64,000 nucleotides of DNA from Oscillospiraceae bacterium (GCA_015066205.1 SVOV01000003.1:1-64000), one strand, 5' to 3'; numbered from the stretch's first letter, positions 1 through 9,343 are shown. The notes: generated from the sequence alone by a model not told the origin. A program made the numbers and translations.

Positions 1-86
1 TCCTTTATATTATTTGTTGCAGTTGGCAGACCGCAACTTAATTATAGTAAAGGAGGATTTTTTATTCAAATATATAATTTTTCCCG

Positions 87-109
87 AACCACGCGTCTAA
101 CGCGTGGTT
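87..109. repeat. Perfect 10-bp inverted repeat
   Basis: Arms AACCACGCGT and ACGCGTGGTT enclose a 3-base CTA loop, followed by a short TTT. It may be a terminator for a plus-strand gene ending before the window, but no such gene is visible. The preceding bases (1-60) hold only weaker complementary segments and a GGAGG-like stretch with no reading frame after it. Confidence 0.5.
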
Positions 110-118
110 TTACTATAC

Positions 119-157
119 AAAAAACGGAAAAACTGCGCCAAAGCACCTTTTTCCGTT
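119..157 (-). terminator. Rho-independent terminator after thiN
   Basis: Read on the minus strand, ACGGAAAAA and TTTTTCCGT pair around a 15-base loop and run into TTTTTTG. It lies about 30 bases past the thiN stop and would end the long minus-strand transcript. Confidence 0.75.
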
Positions 158-185
158 CATTATGTTATTTAATCAAAATAAAAGC

Positions 186-794
186 TCAGTTCTCATACAT
201 TATAAGAAGTGTTCCGTTTCCGACGGAAATTTCCGCCGTATCGGAGAGCATAGAATTACTGACACCGAGACCGAAATTGTTTTTAAGCTCAGCATTTTCA
301 AGGGGATAATAAAGTCCCTTATAAGAGACCCCTGTTGATTTTTCACTCCAGGAAAAAACAGAAACCGTTTTTCCCTTTCTGCCGTGTATTTCAATACTGC
401 CGTCGGTAACCGCGGTTACGGTGTAAGCTTCTCCTACGAGAAAAGCTCTGATGCGTTTCTGAGAGAGAGCGGCAATAATAGTATAGTTTCCGAAGCTGTG
501 GTCGGGTCTTCCGCCCATACCGCCGTATATCACTATTTCCTCGAAGCCCTTTTCCGTTGCGATATTTACAGCCGCGTGGGAATCGGTTATGTCCTTTTCA
601 ACGGGAAGGACAACGGCATTTTTTTCGGGAATTTTTTCAGACGAATCAAAATCACCCACGGTAATATGAGGCTCGAAGCCGTGAGAGCGAAGTATTTCAT
701 AGCCCTTGTCTGCGGCAATTATAAAATCATCTTTATTAATATCAGGGAAATGCTCTCCGTATTCCCCGCCGCCGAATATCAGTGCCCTTTTCAT
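186..794 (-). CDS. thiN: Thiamine pyrophosphokinase
   Basis: Transfers pyrophosphate from ATP to thiamine to make thiamine diphosphate in the cytosol. The 202-residue length fits bacterial TPK. Visible family motifs are the metal-binding GDFDS (residues 47-51), KDITDSHAA (67-75) and GGMGGRPDH (91-99); the thiamine-binding C-terminal half holds NNFGLGVSNS near residue 175. The start overlaps the stop of the upstream HAD gene by four bases (ATGA), so translation is probably coupled. It is the last gene of a long minus-strand run. No TPP riboswitch is visible, and as an internal gene it would not be expected to carry one. Confidence 0.93.
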   Translation of the reverse strand: MKRALIFGGGEYGEHFPDINKDDFIIAADKGYEILRSHGFEPHITVGDFDSSEKIPEKNAVVLPVEKDITDSHAAVNIATEKGFEEIVIYGGMGGRPDHSFGNYTIIAALSQKRIRAFLVGEAYTVTAVTDGSIEIHGRKGKTVSVFSWSEKSTGVSYKGLYYPLENAELKNNFGLGVSNSMLSDTAEISVGNGTLLIMYEN

Positions 795-1438
795 TCTTTT
801 TCACCGAAAAGCGCGGGATAAATATCCTTTACCTGAGGTGCAATATAGTCTGCAGTGTCAAGCTCTCCTTCTTCAGAGAAGCCGTAAAGCACGCCGACGC
901 ACTCTATTCCCGCATCTCTTGCCGCAGCTAAATCAAATTTTGTATCGCCCACGAGAACCGCTTCTTCTTTTTTTACCTTGAAAAAGTCCACCGCTTCAAG
1001 AGCAAGACCCGATTTATCTGAAACATGCGAGCCGAAGCCGGGACAGAAAAAGCCGTCAAAAAGCTCTTCAAGTCCCTGTTCCTTTGCGATTTTGCGGACA
1101 AAATCATAGGGCTTGCTTGAGCATACGGCAGTTTTTATCCCCTCCCGGCGCAGTCTCTCGAGAAGCTCCCTCATACCGTCAAAAATTATGACCTCGGTCG
1201 AGCCGACGGAGGCATATCTTTCGCGGTAAAGCTCAACCAGCTCATTGGCCTCAGCCTCACTGTCGGTGCAGTGCCACATAAAGCTGTCAAAAAGGGACGG
1301 ACCTATAAATTTTCTGAGAATTTCAGGGGGAAGACTCTCCTTTCCCTTCTTCTCAAGAGCATATTTTATACAATTATATATTCCCTCGCTGTTATCGGCA
1401 ACAGTTCCGTCAAAATCAAAAAGTACAAGTTTTTTCAT
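791..1438 (-). CDS. HAD-family hydrolase, phosphoglycolate phosphatase-like
   Basis: A cytosolic HAD phosphatase of about 215 residues. It has the nucleophile motif DFDGT near the N-terminus, a cap region with FIGPSL, motif II VCSSKP and motif III GDTKFD. The pattern fits the Gph/PpaX group, but the substrate cannot be read from sequence. Three consecutive ATG codons occur (1444, 1441, 1438). The ribosome site GCGGAG lies only one or two bases before the first but about seven before the third, so the third is chosen. It overlaps the tmk stop region upstream and thiN downstream. Confidence 0.85.
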   Translation of the reverse strand: MKKLVLFDFDGTVADNSEGIYNCIKYALEKKGKESLPPEILRKFIGPSLFDSFMWHCTDSEAEANELVELYRERYASVGSTEVIIFDGMRELLERLRREGIKTAVCSSKPYDFVRKIAKEQGLEELFDGFFCPGFGSHVSDKSGLALEAVDFFKVKKEEAVLVGDTKFDLAAARDAGIECVGVLYGFSEEGELDTADYIAPQVKDIYPALFGEKE

Positions 1439-1440
1439 CA

Positions 1441-2067
1441 TCATTCTCCGCAGTAAGTGTCATAAGCCTCAAAAAGTCTTTCGGAAACTTCCTCTACCGT
1501 TCCGTCCGCATCAATATAAACTATATTTTCATCCTCGTTGAGAATTGAAAAAACAGTATCGAACTGACGGCTTATTTTAGTAAGACTTTCCGTGTTTTCA
1601 TATATTTCAATGGCTTCGTCGGGACGGTTTGCTCTTATTCTTTCAATGCATTTTTCAGGCTCCATAGTAAGAAAAAGAACAAGATCGGGGCGTCTTACCT
1701 CGGGACAGGAGAAATGCATATTCATAGCCCAGTCAAGGTCTGTTTCATGTCCCTGATAAGAAAATGTGGAATAATAATACCTGTCCGAAATAACGGTTTT
1801 TCCGTCGGACAACATTTTTTCTATACCGTCCTCAGGGTCGGTATTATGAACTATCCTGTCTGAAAGGAAAAGAGATGCAAGCGCCCAGGGAGTGGACTTC
1901 ACCTCTCCCGACAGAATCTTTCTTATAAGCTTTCCCGTGGGATGGGCTGTGGGCTCGGCGGTAATCTCCACCTCTCTGTCCTTTTTTCTTATATAATCCG
2001 CAAGTATTTTTATCTGTGTGGTCTTGCCTGTACCGTCAAGCCCCTCAACTACTATAAATTTACTCAT
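1441..2067 (-). CDS. tmk: Thymidylate kinase
   Basis: Phosphorylates dTMP to dTDP for DNA synthesis. The 208-residue protein has the P-loop GLDGTGKTT (residues 9-17), the DRY motif DRYYYST (95-101) and a LID-like segment IRANRPDE. Length and motif order match bacterial Tmk. It begins one base after the rsmA stop (TGA-A-ATG), which implies co-translation, and it ends inside the start region of the HAD gene. Confidence 0.95.
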   Translation of the reverse strand: MSKFIVVEGLDGTGKTTQIKILADYIRKKDREVEITAEPTAHPTGKLIRKILSGEVKSTPWALASLFLSDRIVHNTDPEDGIEKMLSDGKTVISDRYYYSTFSYQGHETDLDWAMNMHFSCPEVRRPDLVLFLTMEPEKCIERIRANRPDEAIEIYENTESLTKISRQFDTVFSILNEDENIVYIDADGTVEEVSERLFEAYDTYCGE

Positions 2068-2068
2068 T

Positions 2069-2926
2069 TCATTTTACCTTCAATAAATTATCAGAAAGAG
2101 CCGCCAGCTCTTCCATGGAAAGTGCTTCAGCACGCACGGTGGGAGAAAGTCCCGACAGGGCGAGAGCCTCTGCTACCTTATCCTTTGAAATACCCATTCC
2201 CGAGGAAATTCCGTTTGATGCGGTTTTTCTTCTCTGTGAAAAGGCTGCCTTTACCATCTTAAAGAAGAATTCCTCATCCGAGACCTTTACGGGAGGCTCT
2301 TTTCTTACCTTTAGCCTTATTACACAGGAGTCAACATTGGGAGAGGGGGTAAAGCAGTCCCTTTTTACATCAAAAAGAACCTCGGCATCGGCATAATAGT
2401 TCACCGCCACGGTAATAGCACCGGAATCACGGGAGCCTACTCTCGCACAAAGGCGGTCAGCTGCCTCCTTTTGTACCATAACGGTAATGCTTTCAACGGG
2501 CAGACGGCTTTCCAGAAGATACATAAGAATGGGAGAGGTTATATAATAGGGAAGATTTGCGCATACATTTACGGGCATATTACCGAATTTTTCGGCTATG
2601 ATTCCGTGAAGATCCGTTTTCAGCACATCCGCATTTATAACCTCAACATTTCTGTAATCATTAAGTGTTTCCGCAAGCACGGGAATCAGGCGTGTATCAA
2701 GCTCTATTGTCACTACCCTGTCCGCTCTTTTTGCAAGCTCTACCGTAAGAACACCCATTCCGGGACCTATCTCAATGGCGGCAGTTCCCTCTCTTGCACC
2801 ACCCATCTGAGCCATTCTCGGGCATACTGTGGGGTCAATAAGAAAGTTCTGACCGAGAGATTTTGAAAAAGAAAAGCCGTGTCTTCCGAGTATTCTTTTT
2901 ATTACATTAATATCCGTAAGTTCCAT
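2069..2926 (-). CDS. rsmA: 16S rRNA dimethyladenosine transferase RsmA/KsgA
   Basis: SAM-dependent enzyme that dimethylates two adjacent adenines near the 3' end of 16S rRNA during late 30S assembly. Seen: SLGQNFLIDP, motif I EIGPGMGVLT, and catalytic NLPYYITSPI (NLPY). The longest frame opens with TTG at 2935, overlapping the end of rhaB. The ATG at 2926 sits one base after the rhaB stop and gives an N-terminus like other KsgA proteins, so it is preferred (285 aa). No strong ribosome site precedes it, which suggests coupling to rhaB. Confidence 0.94.
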   Translation of the reverse strand: MELTDINVIKRILGRHGFSFSKSLGQNFLIDPTVCPRMAQMGGAREGTAAIEIGPGMGVLTVELAKRADRVVTIELDTRLIPVLAETLNDYRNVEVINADVLKTDLHGIIAEKFGNMPVNVCANLPYYITSPILMYLLESRLPVESITVMVQKEAADRLCARVGSRDSGAITVAVNYYADAEVLFDVKRDCFTPSPNVDSCVIRLKVRKEPPVKVSDEEFFFKMVKAAFSQRRKTASNGISSGMGISKDKVAEALALSGLSPTVRAEALSMEELAALSDNLLKVK

Positions 2927-2927
2927 A

Positions 2928-4394
2928 TCAACCAACTATATATTTTTCATATTCTGCGCTGACAGCAGCCCATTTATCGGTATCAACGGGCTCATACTTT
3001 TTAAGGTTTTCACCCTCTGCAATTATTCTTCTTGCTTCCGAGATATCCTTTATCTCACCCATTGACATAAGCTGAATTGCAATATTTCCGAAAACAGTAG
3101 CTTCAATAGGCCCGCCGTAAACGGGTATTCCGCAGGAGGAGGCTGTCATCTGCAAAAGAAGCCCGTCCTTTGTTCCGCCGCCCACAACATTTATATGGGG
3201 ATATTTCTTACCCGTACATTTTTCAATACCGCCGAGAACAAAACGGTACTTGAGAGCAAGGCTTTCATAAATACAGCGTACGATCTCACCCACTGTTTCG
3301 GGAACATACTGTCCTGTTCTTCTGCAGAATTCCTTGATCCTTGAGGGAAGATCGCCCATAGCAACAAAATCGGGGGCATCGGGATCAATGAAGCACTTGA
3401 AGGGCTCACTTGCAAGAGCCATTTTTTCAAGCTCGGCATAGGAATATTCCTTTCCCTCGCGTATCCACTGACGGCGGCTCTCCTGAATAAGCCATAAGCC
3501 GCAGATATTTTTAAGGAATGCCGTTGTATAGTCATAACCGCCCTCGTTTGTGATATTAAAAGCGAGGGACTCTTTATTTACGATGGGAGTATCGGTTTCA
3601 GTTCCGAAAAGCGACCAGGTGCCGCAGCTTATAAATGCAAAATCCTTTTCGAGGCTTGGAACGGCTGTAACGGCAGACTGTGTATCGTGGCCCGCAACGG
3701 AAATAACGGGCACGGCGGGAACACCCAGCTCCTCACATATCTCATCACTGAGATTTCCGAGAACATTACCTGTTTTCACGATATCGGGTAAAATATTCTT
3801 CGGAATTCCGAGGGCTGTGCATATCTCATCGCTCCACTCACGGCTTCTTATATCAACCATCTGTGAGGTCGTTGCAATGGAATATTCCGCACATTTTTTG
3901 CCTGTAAGAAAATACGCGAGAAGATCGGGCATAAAAAGAAGAGTATGAGCACGGCTGAGAAGCTGGGGTCTTCCGAGCTTCAGACTCAGAAGCTGGAAGC
4001 AGGTATTGAAATCCATAAACTGAATACCCGTAAGCTCATATAAACGCTCTTTATCAATAAATTCGGCTGATCTTTCGATCATCCCTGTATTTCTTTCGTC
4101 ACGGTAATGAACGGGATTTTCAAGCAGCTTTCCGTTTTCATCAAGAAGACCGAAATCAACGCCCCATGTGTCAATACCTATGGAATCAAAGCCGCCCAGA
4201 GCCTTTGCCTTGAGAATACCCTGCTTTATTTCGTGGAAAAGTCGCAGTACATCCCAATAGAATGTACCGTTGACCTTTACGGGATCATTGGAAAAGCGGT
4301 GAATTTCCTCAAGAGCTATCTTTTCACCGTCAAAGGTACCAAGGATGGCTCTGCCCGAAGAAGCACCGAAATCAAATGCTAAAACTTTTTTCAT
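2928..4394 (-). CDS. rhaB: Rhamnulokinase
   Basis: FGGY-family sugar kinase that phosphorylates L-rhamnulose at C1. The 488-residue protein has the N-terminal DFGASSGRA phosphate-binding motif, IDTWGVDFGLLD, YRDERN, the ATP-binding SCGTWSLFG and the adenosine motif VGGGTKDGLL. The length is typical of RhaB. Ribosome site AGGAG lies six bases before ATG. No rhamnose isomerase or aldolase is in the window; the only nearby sugar gene is the FucU-type mutarotase two genes upstream, so the rest of the pathway must be elsewhere. L-fuculokinase is a less likely alternative. Confidence 0.9.
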   Translation of the reverse strand: MKKVLAFDFGASSGRAILGTFDGEKIALEEIHRFSNDPVKVNGTFYWDVLRLFHEIKQGILKAKALGGFDSIGIDTWGVDFGLLDENGKLLENPVHYRDERNTGMIERSAEFIDKERLYELTGIQFMDFNTCFQLLSLKLGRPQLLSRAHTLLFMPDLLAYFLTGKKCAEYSIATTSQMVDIRSREWSDEICTALGIPKNILPDIVKTGNVLGNLSDEICEELGVPAVPVISVAGHDTQSAVTAVPSLEKDFAFISCGTWSLFGTETDTPIVNKESLAFNITNEGGYDYTTAFLKNICGLWLIQESRRQWIREGKEYSYAELEKMALASEPFKCFIDPDAPDFVAMGDLPSRIKEFCRRTGQYVPETVGEIVRCIYESLALKYRFVLGGIEKCTGKKYPHINVVGGGTKDGLLLQMTASSCGIPVYGGPIEATVFGNIAIQLMSMGEIKDISEARRIIAEGENLKKYEPVDTDKWAAVSAEYEKYIVG

Positions 4395-4412
4395 ATTTAT
4401 CTCCTATATACT

Positions 4413-4445
4413 GACACCGTACTGCTTCATACGGTGTCGCTTTTT
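4413..4445. other. Strong hairpin between yhhN-like gene and rhaB
   Basis: GACACCGTA and TACGGTGTC form a 9-bp stem with an 8-base loop. The T-run (GCTTTTT) follows on the plus strand only, although the flanking genes are minus-strand. On the transcribed strand the stem is followed by the rhaB ribosome site. It may be an mRNA-processing or stabilising hairpin at the 5' side of rhaB rather than a terminator for these genes. Confidence 0.5.
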
Positions 4446-4453
4446 ACGGTCTT

Positions 4454-5143
4454 TTACAGAAGCACGCTTGCAGAAATGAGCATCTGTCCGCCGTTATACA
4501 TAACAATATTGATGGGATCAAGCTTATATGTCTTTCTGCCGAGCTTTATATCAGTTCTGCCGCCGAACATCATAAGACATACTCCCGCATCGGAAATTAT
4601 AAACATAATAACACCGAAAATCAGGATAACAGCCCTTAAAACGGATGATCCGCCGTTTATGCTTAAAGCTGCCGCACGGACACCTAAAAGCACCATAGCA
4701 TCGATTATCATTGCATAAATAAGAACTGCGGGAGCGGCAGCTCCGAGATCTATCTTCATTCTGTATTTTGCGATTATTTCAAGAACGATCATAACCGCCC
4801 AAGGTAAAATAAGCCATAGATCCTTGAGTGTCAGCGGAATTCTCACCGCAAAGGCGCTTATATAAAGGATATGTGCTAAAGCAAAGGAAGCGATGCCGGG
4901 AAGTCCCTTCATTCCGAAGAGGTCATATTTCAGGACCCAGTCGCCGAGGAAGGAAAAGCCAAGTCCCGCAACAACAAGCCACGCATATACCGTATGAGAT
5001 GGCTCACAGAACAATGTGAGATAAACACCCGCCGTAACAAAGGGAACGGATGCCAGCATCTTAGTGAGTAAGCAGCCCTTCGTTATATAGAAATAGGCAA
5101 AAATGACCTCTGCCAGCAGAAAAAGAATATAAACATATTCCAT
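4454..5143 (-). CDS. YhhN/TMEM86-like integral membrane protein
   Basis: A 229-residue polytopic protein with about seven or eight hydrophobic segments. Polar residues inside them, in GFSFLGDWVL (around 65) and IISDAGVCLM (near 190), match the GD and SD positions of the YhhN/TMEM86 family, whose animal members are lysoplasmalogenases. The bacterial role is unknown. Its ATG shares one base with the fucU stop (TGATG), so the two are translationally coupled. The family call rests on topology and these two motifs only. Confidence 0.6.
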   Translation of the reverse strand: MEYVYILFLLAEVIFAYFYITKGCLLTKMLASVPFVTAGVYLTLFCEPSHTVYAWLVVAGLGFSFLGDWVLKYDLFGMKGLPGIASFALAHILYISAFAVRIPLTLKDLWLILPWAVMIVLEIIAKYRMKIDLGAAAPAVLIYAMIIDAMVLLGVRAAALSINGGSSVLRAVILIFGVIMFIISDAGVCLMMFGGRTDIKLGRKTYKLDPINIVMYNGGQMLISASVLL

Positions 5144-5562
5144 CAGATAACACCCTTTTTAAGAATGATATTTGCATATAAAGCCTTTTCGCTTGTGGCA
5201 ATTACGGCATAAGCCTTTTTTGTTCTGTCATAGAAATCAAATCTTTCAACCTGTGAAATATTTGTTTCTCCGTTGTGTTTATTGATAATTTCCTCATATG
5301 TTGCCCATATTTCGGGAGTGGGATCGCCCTTGGTCGTAGCCATAAGAGAAACGGGAGAATCAACATATGTATCAAGAGGGAAAAGCTGAAGCACGGCATC
5401 AAGAATCTCGGGAACACCGAGACCGTCACAGCGGATAAGACGCTGTGCGCAGGACGCTGCGGGGAAATTGCCGTCACCGATAACTATTTCGTCACCGTGA
5501 CCCATTTCACATAAAATCTTGAGAAGCTCGGGAGAAACCAGAGCGGGAATACCTTTAAGCAT
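5143..5562 (-). CDS. fucU: RbsD/FucU-family sugar mutarotase, probably L-fucose mutarotase
   Basis: Interconverts sugar anomers in the cytosol. The 139-residue length and motifs fit FucU: LVSPELLKILCEMGHGDEIVIGD at the N-terminus (conserved His near 22 and Asp in GDGNFP) and a C-terminal RFDFYDRTKKAYAVIATSE with the Tyr typical of this group. Ribosome site GGAGG lies eight bases before ATG. The distance to the upstream ABC gene is only 20 bases. Together with rhaB it suggests use of 6-deoxyhexoses from host or plant glycans. Confidence 0.82.
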   Translation of the reverse strand: MLKGIPALVSPELLKILCEMGHGDEIVIGDGNFPAASCAQRLIRCDGLGVPEILDAVLQLFPLDTYVDSPVSLMATTKGDPTPEIWATYEEIINKHNGETNISQVERFDFYDRTKKAYAVIATSEKALYANIILKKGVI

Positions 5563-5582
5563 AATAAAAACCTCCGTTTATT

Positions 5583-7481
5583 TTAATCCTCCGGCGGAAT
5601 TCCGTCGGTATACTGCGAATTATATAAAAGTGCATAGAAGCCGTCTGCCTCCAGAAGCTCCTCGTGAGTGCCCTGTTCAACTATTGCACCCTTTTTCATA
5701 ACAAGAATATTATCTGCATTTCTGATGGTAGAAAGACGGTGAGCAATAACAAAGCTTGTCCTGCCCTTCATAAGCTCATCCATTGCAGTCTGTATCTTCT
5801 GTTCCGTTTTGGTATCAACCGAGGATGTCGCCTCATCAAGAATCAGCACTCTCGGATCCTTGATTACCGCACGGGCAATGGTAAGAAGCTGACGCTGACC
5901 CTGTGAAATATTTGTAGCATCCTCTGTAAGAACAGTATCAAAGCCCTCGGGCAAAGTCTTAATATAATCATATATCTGCGCTGTCCTTGCGGCTTCAAAA
6001 ACCTCTTCATCGGTGGCATCGGCTCTGCCGTATCTGATATTTTCCATTACAGTTCCCTTGAAAAGCCAGGTATCCTGAAGAACCATACCGAAATTATTTC
6101 TGAGAGCATCTCTTGACATGGTGTAAATATCAGTTCCGTCAAGAGTAATGACACCGCTTCTTATATCATAAAAGCGCATAAGAAGATTTACTATAGTGGT
6201 TTTTCCCGCACCCGTAGGACCTACAATGGCGGTAACGCTTCCGGGCTTTGCGGTAAAGGAAAGATCATCAATAAGAGGTCTGTCCTCAACATAGCGGAAG
6301 GATACATCCTTAAACTCAACAAGCCCCTCTGACATTTCAGACAGCTCATTTTCAGTGTTGTCCGGAGCCTCTTCAGCTTCATCAAGAACAGCGAATACTC
6401 TTTCGGCAGAAGCAAGAGAGGACTGAATGCTGTTTATAATTTTTGACAGGTTTATGATAGGGGACGAAAATGACGATGAATAAGAAAGGAATTTTGTTAT
6501 ATCACCTATACCGCCGAAGGCTGTCGGAGAGATCGTACCGTTATGAATACCGATATGGAAGAAACCTCCGAGAAGACAGATTGAAACATAGTTTATATTT
6601 TTTATAAGAGTGAGAACGGGATTGAGAATACCGGCAATCATATTTGCCATAAAAGAATTCTTTCCGAGCCTTTCGGTTATTGAACGGAATTCCTTAACGG
6701 ATTCATCCTCTCTGCCGAACATCCTTACAATAGTGTGTCCCGCATACATTTCTTCAATATGTCCGTTAAGGTCACCCATTGAATCCCAATAGCGTCTGAA
6801 CCATACCTTTGATACCTTTGATACTCTGTAGGATATAAAGGCGGAAACGGGAACAAGGCAAACGGCAACAAAGGTCATGGGAAGATTTCCTGTTTTAAGC
6901 ATCATAACAAGAGAGCCGATAACCTGAATTATGCTTGTCATAACGGTAAGTATACAGCTTTTAAGGCTTCCGCTGACATTTTCAATATCGTTTACTATCT
7001 TTGAAATGACCTGTCCCTTTGTCTGCTTATCGAAATAACTCAGAGGAAGCTTTGAAAGCTTATTGTTGAGATCATTTCTGAGTCCGCATACAAGACGCTG
7101 TGAAACACCTGCGGAAACAAATTCCTGAATAAAGGTAAAAAGACTTGCAGCAATATAAAGACCTGCAAGAACCGCGAGTTGAGAGTATGTGGCGGAAAAA
7201 TCAATAACACCGCCCGCAAGCCTTCCGTCGATCTGCTCCTGAAGGATATTCATTATTTCACCCATATAATCGGGCGCAACAACATTACACACGGTACTGA
7301 TCATTGAAGATATGACAACTATTGCCATAGAAAAGCTGTGGGGCTTTATCAGAGAAATAAAACGAAGAAAGGTACGCTTTGCATTCTCAGGCTTATGCTG
7401 CTCTTCCGTATTGGTTCTGTATTCTGAATATCTGCTTTTATATTCACTCTCGGGAACGGAGATGTTTTTCTTTTTATTCAT
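5583..7481 (-). CDS. ABC exporter half-transporter with canonical ATPase site
   Basis: About 632 residues: N-terminal six-helix exporter domain (roughly 55-350) and a C-terminal ATPase with Walker A GPTGAGKTT, signature ISQGQRQL, Walker B VLILDEATS including the catalytic Glu, and the H-loop IAHRLST. The longest frame starts at a TTG that lies inside the ribosome site; AGGAGG with nine-base spacing selects the ATG at 7481. It overlaps the preceding ABC gene by eight bases. The pair probably forms a heterodimer of the BmrCD/TM287-288 type. The substrate (drug, peptide or lipid) cannot be told. Confidence 0.9.
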   Translation of the reverse strand: MNKKKNISVPESEYKSRYSEYRTNTEEQHKPENAKRTFLRFISLIKPHSFSMAIVVISSMISTVCNVVAPDYMGEIMNILQEQIDGRLAGGVIDFSATYSQLAVLAGLYIAASLFTFIQEFVSAGVSQRLVCGLRNDLNNKLSKLPLSYFDKQTKGQVISKIVNDIENVSGSLKSCILTVMTSIIQVIGSLVMMLKTGNLPMTFVAVCLVPVSAFISYRVSKVSKVWFRRYWDSMGDLNGHIEEMYAGHTIVRMFGREDESVKEFRSITERLGKNSFMANMIAGILNPVLTLIKNINYVSICLLGGFFHIGIHNGTISPTAFGGIGDITKFLSYSSSFSSPIINLSKIINSIQSSLASAERVFAVLDEAEEAPDNTENELSEMSEGLVEFKDVSFRYVEDRPLIDDLSFTAKPGSVTAIVGPTGAGKTTIVNLLMRFYDIRSGVITLDGTDIYTMSRDALRNNFGMVLQDTWLFKGTVMENIRYGRADATDEEVFEAARTAQIYDYIKTLPEGFDTVLTEDATNISQGQRQLLTIARAVIKDPRVLILDEATSSVDTKTEQKIQTAMDELMKGRTSFVIAHRLSTIRNADNILVMKKGAIVEQGTHEELLEADGFYALLYNSQYTDGIPPED

Positions 7482-9312
7482 CGTTTTCCACCTCCTCAAG
7501 TGCTTCCTCCGAAAGCTGGGTCACAACTATTTCCCTGTAGGTTTCACAGGTACGAAGAAGCTCTTTATGAGTTCCCTGACCGACGACCTCACCGCCGTCA
7601 AGAACAATTATTCTGTCTGCATTGAGAACGGTTCCCACTCTCTGGGCAACAATTATTATATTGGCATCCGTGAGATTTTCCCTGAGAGAAGCACGAAGAC
7701 GGGCATCCGTTGCAAGGTCAAGTGCCGAGAAGGAATCATCAAATACGATTATTTCAGCTCCCTTGACAATGGCACGGGCAATGGCAAGGCGCTGCTTCTG
7801 ACCGCCCGAGAAATTCTTACCGGCCTGAGAAACAAAGGAGTTTATTCCGTCAGGCATATCGGCAACGAAGGATTTCGCCTGTGCTATTTCAAGAGCCTTC
7901 CATATTTCGGCATCGGTGGCATCACGCTTACCGAATCTGATATTATCGGCAATGGTTCCGCTGAATAAAAAAGCCTGCTGGGGGATAAAAGCGATTCTTT
8001 CGCCGATCTCCTCGGGAGCAATATCCTTGATATTTACACCCGCAAGTCTGACCTCACCCTCCGTCACATCATAAAGACGGGGAATAAGATTGCAAAGAGT
8101 GGTTTTTCCGCTTCCCGTAATACCGATGATTGCGGTGGTTTCACCGGGTTTTGAGGAAAAGCTCACATTTTTAAGCTCAAACGGAGCCTTGGGCTCCTTT
8201 GCGGGCATTTTCTTTTTCGGAGAAAACCTTTTTTTCTTTTCTTCCTTTATCTGAGGCTTGTATCTGAATGAAACATCCCTGAATTCAAGTTTACCCTTAT
8301 CCTCTTCCTTGGGAGCTACGGGATTTTCGGGAGGTACAACCTCTGAAACAGCTTCCATTATGACCTTGATCCTTTTTCCCGAAACGGAAGCACGGGGGAT
8401 TGAAACTACAATGGAAACGATCGATGTCACGGCGCCTATTACCATTGTAAAGAAGGTAATAAAGGCTGTCATACTGGGAATTGTTTCAAGAATCTCATCG
8501 TGCTGGGTGACAATATCAAGCTCATTGGCTGCCATTATGCACCTGTAGATGATATAGCATACAAGAGAATACAAAAGAATGGTGATAACGGGAAGGAGTG
8601 CAGACATTATGCGGTTTACCTTCAGGGATATTCCCGTCAGGTCAAGATTCACCTTTGTGAATCTTTCGTCTTCATATTCTGTTTTATTAAAAGCTCTGAT
8701 AACTCTGATACCGCTTATTTTTTCTCTCATTATCTGATTCAGCTTATCAACAAGCTTCTGTACCTTTGTAAAAATGGGCACCACGATTGCGATAAGGATA
8801 ACGGCAATTACCGCAAGGATGGGAATTGACCAGAGAGAAAGCCTTGCAAGCTCGGGATTGATGTCAAAAGCAAGAACAAGACCGCCCACAAGCATTATGG
8901 GAACGGGAACAAGGGATTTGAGCGTAGAGAGCACAACATCATGCACCTGACGGACATCATTGGTGGTTCTTGTGACAAGAGAAGCAACGCCTATTTTTTC
9001 AATATCACTGTGAGAAAGCCTTGAAACCTTATCAAAAATATAGTTTCTGAGTGTTATTGAATAGCCAACAGAGGTTTTTGTTGAAAAATATGTATTGGCT
9101 ATTGATGTAATGATGCCGAGGACAGAAAAGCCCAGCATTATAAGGCATAATTCCCAAAGCCTTTCCATATCATATTTAAGAATTCCCTCGGCAAGAATAT
9201 CCTTTGTATACATAGGAATAAACAGCTGCATCACCGTGTTTACCGTCGCAAAAATTATAGACAGGATCAGATTCCGTCTGTGCGGCTTCAACATCGAAAG
9301 AACCTTTTTCAT
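7474..9312 (-). CDS. ABC exporter half-transporter with degenerate ATPase site
   Basis: 612 residues, six-helix exporter domain followed by an ATPase with Walker A GITGSGKTT, signature FSGGQKQRL and Walker B IIVFDDSFSALD. Asp replaces the catalytic Glu after Walker B, the usual mark of the degenerate partner in heterodimeric exporters. A Lys-rich insertion of about 30 residues interrupts the start of the ATPase domain, between FRDVSFRYKP and FELKNVSF. The start is ATG at 9312, preceded by GGAGG; the longer frame reaches into the promoter. It is the first gene of the minus-strand run that continues to thiN. Confidence 0.9.
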   Translation of the reverse strand: MKKVLSMLKPHRRNLILSIIFATVNTVMQLFIPMYTKDILAEGILKYDMERLWELCLIMLGFSVLGIITSIANTYFSTKTSVGYSITLRNYIFDKVSRLSHSDIEKIGVASLVTRTTNDVRQVHDVVLSTLKSLVPVPIMLVGGLVLAFDINPELARLSLWSIPILAVIAVILIAIVVPIFTKVQKLVDKLNQIMREKISGIRVIRAFNKTEYEDERFTKVNLDLTGISLKVNRIMSALLPVITILLYSLVCYIIYRCIMAANELDIVTQHDEILETIPSMTAFITFFTMVIGAVTSIVSIVVSIPRASVSGKRIKVIMEAVSEVVPPENPVAPKEEDKGKLEFRDVSFRYKPQIKEEKKKRFSPKKKMPAKEPKAPFELKNVSFSSKPGETTAIIGITGSGKTTLCNLIPRLYDVTEGEVRLAGVNIKDIAPEEIGERIAFIPQQAFLFSGTIADNIRFGKRDATDAEIWKALEIAQAKSFVADMPDGINSFVSQAGKNFSGGQKQRLAIARAIVKGAEIIVFDDSFSALDLATDARLRASLRENLTDANIIIVAQRVGTVLNADRIIVLDGGEVVGQGTHKELLRTCETYREIVVTQLSEEALEEVENDE

Positions 9313-9343
9313 TTTTCTCCTCCGTATGTTTAAAATCTTATTT

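Noticed and set aside
186..794. TPP riboswitch linked to thiN
   Set aside because: thiN is the last gene of an overlapping operon, and no thi-box-like sequence was found upstream of it or of the operon's first gene.
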